A DNA stretch of 64,000 nt, taken from the NCBI GenBank assembly GCA_035771165.1, contig JAWNZC010000013.1, positions 685,001 through 749,000 on the forward strand. Reading direction: 5' to 3'. The notes under the pieces are model-generated. The model was not told the origin of the DNA. It saw only the letters and a list, made by a program, of their open reading frames with translations, and searched no databases. The position numbers were made by a program, and so were the translations under genes. The stretch comes from Paragorgia papillata (lineage: Eukaryota > Cnidaria > Anthozoa > Scleralcyonacea > Coralliidae). Positions 62,699 to 64,000 of this stretch are shown one piece after another (position 1 is the stretch's first letter; every line of letters starts with the position of its first letter).

Positions 62699-63924
62699 TT
62701 GAAATCTAGAGTGTGAAATGGCATTTCCTGCGTTTTGGGGGAAGATTTTATAGAATTCCGGAGATTATAAAACATTAAAACGTCATATAAAACACACAAT
62801 TTACACAAAATACAACAGATTTCAGGACTTTTCAACATTTAGAACAAAACATTTTTAACATTTCAGAACATAAGAAGCTGTTCCATTTCCGAGGACTTTG
62901 ACGCAAGTTTTCGATACACTGCCTCGTTATCAACAGCCTTCAGTAAATCAACTTCTACAGAACAAATCATTACTGCTTCCAAAGTGTTACTGTTGGTCAG
63001 TTGCAAACTATTTTGAGTATTTTCCTTATCACTAATTTCACAAATGCGGAATTAAGTAATTGCTTCAATGCTTCCAATTTGATATTTTATGGGTGTGTCT
63101 GGTCAGGGGCCCATTTTGATGTCCCAGAAGGGCCCATGTGCCATGGCACAATGCCACATAGGCCAGTCCGAGCCTGGGTCCATGTACACAAAAGGACCGG
63201 AATGTGTTGCTCGTTTGAGCAGGCGTTAGTGGGGGACGAAAATATCGAGGCCCGCAAAGAACGCCTGCGAAGGGCCCAGGAGTATAAAATGACTGCCTGA
63301 AACGGTATACATATATGTTAGAGGCCTTATATGACAAAGAATAGATTCACATTTACGGCAAACCTCAAACTGCAGTTCGTAATCAGCAGTTTATAGCCGT
63401 TATATATAGAAGTTAGGACAATTGCAATTTGTATGTTAAGATTGAAAGCTGCCGTTTGTGATTTGCCGTATATAAACGGCAATCTTAACTTGCTGGGCTA
63501 ATATTTTGAACATAGCAAAATGAAAAAGCTGGAACTGACCAGTGCCGGTGAGTTTCGAGGAACGAAATACTGATGTTTCGAGCGGAGCCCTCGGAGATTA
63601 ATCATGAAAATATTTACAGACGTAACACTCGTGTTTAATACTTGTTTAACTAAAATCAAATCGAAAAATCGGAGAGCAAAGAAAATCTGAACTCAACAGT
63701 AGACTACTAGTCCCTTTATAAAGATATGGTTAACAACATTATTTATTAAAAAATAATTAATAATGGCAATTTCGCAAAAAAGATTGATTTTGGTGCCCTT
63801 GTTTTTCTCTCAAATAGAAATAGCGGCATTTTGCACATATTATTAACGTCTTAATTATCGATCAAAATTTGCTGAAGCAATATAGTGGCTTGACATGTAT
63901 GGAGGCTAAGTAATTACTCGGGCT

Positions 63925-64000
63925 ACCGCAGGTAGCCGATCGAGTCTAGCTAGGTTTCGGTCGTGTTTTTGCGGATACTGGTTGTAAACCATACCCGCTA
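63925..64000. mobile_element. Element terminus at the window end
   Basis: AGTCTAGCTAGGTTTCGGTC and ACCATACCCGC resemble the left end of the insertion at 48,372 (AGTCTAGGTTTCGGCTC, ACTATGCCCGC). Homology with the gene A flank stops at its start. Confidence 0.5.

Larger units (their letters stand above)
60876..63280. mobile_element. Inverted-repeat element in gene B 3' flank
   Basis: Paralogue of 14,016-15,482 with the same termini. It is longer because of the hAT-like insertion (61,012-61,721) and a block near 62,529-62,698. Confidence 0.75.

Overview
This is an AT-rich, intron-rich metazoan window. It most likely comes from a cnidarian, probably an anthozoan such as a coral. The support is multi-exon adhesion GPCR (aGPCR) genes with GT-AG introns, many foldback/MITE elements, Penelope-like (PLE) GIY-YIG fragments, tRNA-derived repeats, and a dispersed repeat with 'TCTAACGCCAGACGATTTTA' (about 40,022) that I associate with anthozoan genomes. 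The phylum call is inference. No prokaryotic gene, CRISPR array, rRNA or intact tRNA was seen.

Both genes are on the + strand and were rebuilt by hand from splice sites and codon phase. Gene A (window start to 13,682, 5' end missing) has eight visible exons: a Cys/Trp-rich segment like a hormone-receptor (HormR) module, a GAIN domain, a canonical GPS (CNHLT), then a four-exon 7TM module. Gene B (24,033-60,551) has a signal peptide, a Cys-containing beta-rich exon, and four Gly-rich exons with (Gly)9, (Gly)5 and (Gly)12 that read like a poly-Gly/beta-helix ectodomain. These are followed by two tandem seven-exon GAIN-GPS cassettes (40,311-46,234 and 47,424-53,870) and a four-exon 7TM module. 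Every junction keeps the reading frame. Each cassette starts and ends in phase 0, so cassette 1, cassette 2 or both could in principle be joined to the same 7TM. Cassette 2 carries an in-frame TAG at 51,794.

Two duplications explain the layout. (1) The 7TM exons, introns and 3' flank of gene A (about 9,800-16,124) are paralogous to those of gene B (about 55,020-63,924), while the ectodomains differ strongly; both copies begin in the same PLE-tail sequence just upstream of the TM1 exon. (2) The GAIN cassette duplication once included more of gene B: intron sequence from 35,433-35,669 recurs at 47,103-47,333 and jumps straight into cassette intron sequence, so exons B5-B9 look deleted from the second copy.

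Region by region: 1-13,682 gene A, with very large intronic microsatellites; 13,683-24,032 intergenic DNA dominated by nested inverted-repeat elements; 24,033-60,551 gene B, with introns full of microsatellites, minisatellites and foldback elements; 60,552-64,000 gene B 3' flank with a 710-bp hAT-like insertion. Reverse-complementary pentanucleotide arrays, (GAAGT)n and (ACTTC)n, flank exons 11-15 of each GAIN cassette and could base-pair in the pre-mRNA. Splicing has not been confirmed by any RNA; all exon models are sequence-only predictions.
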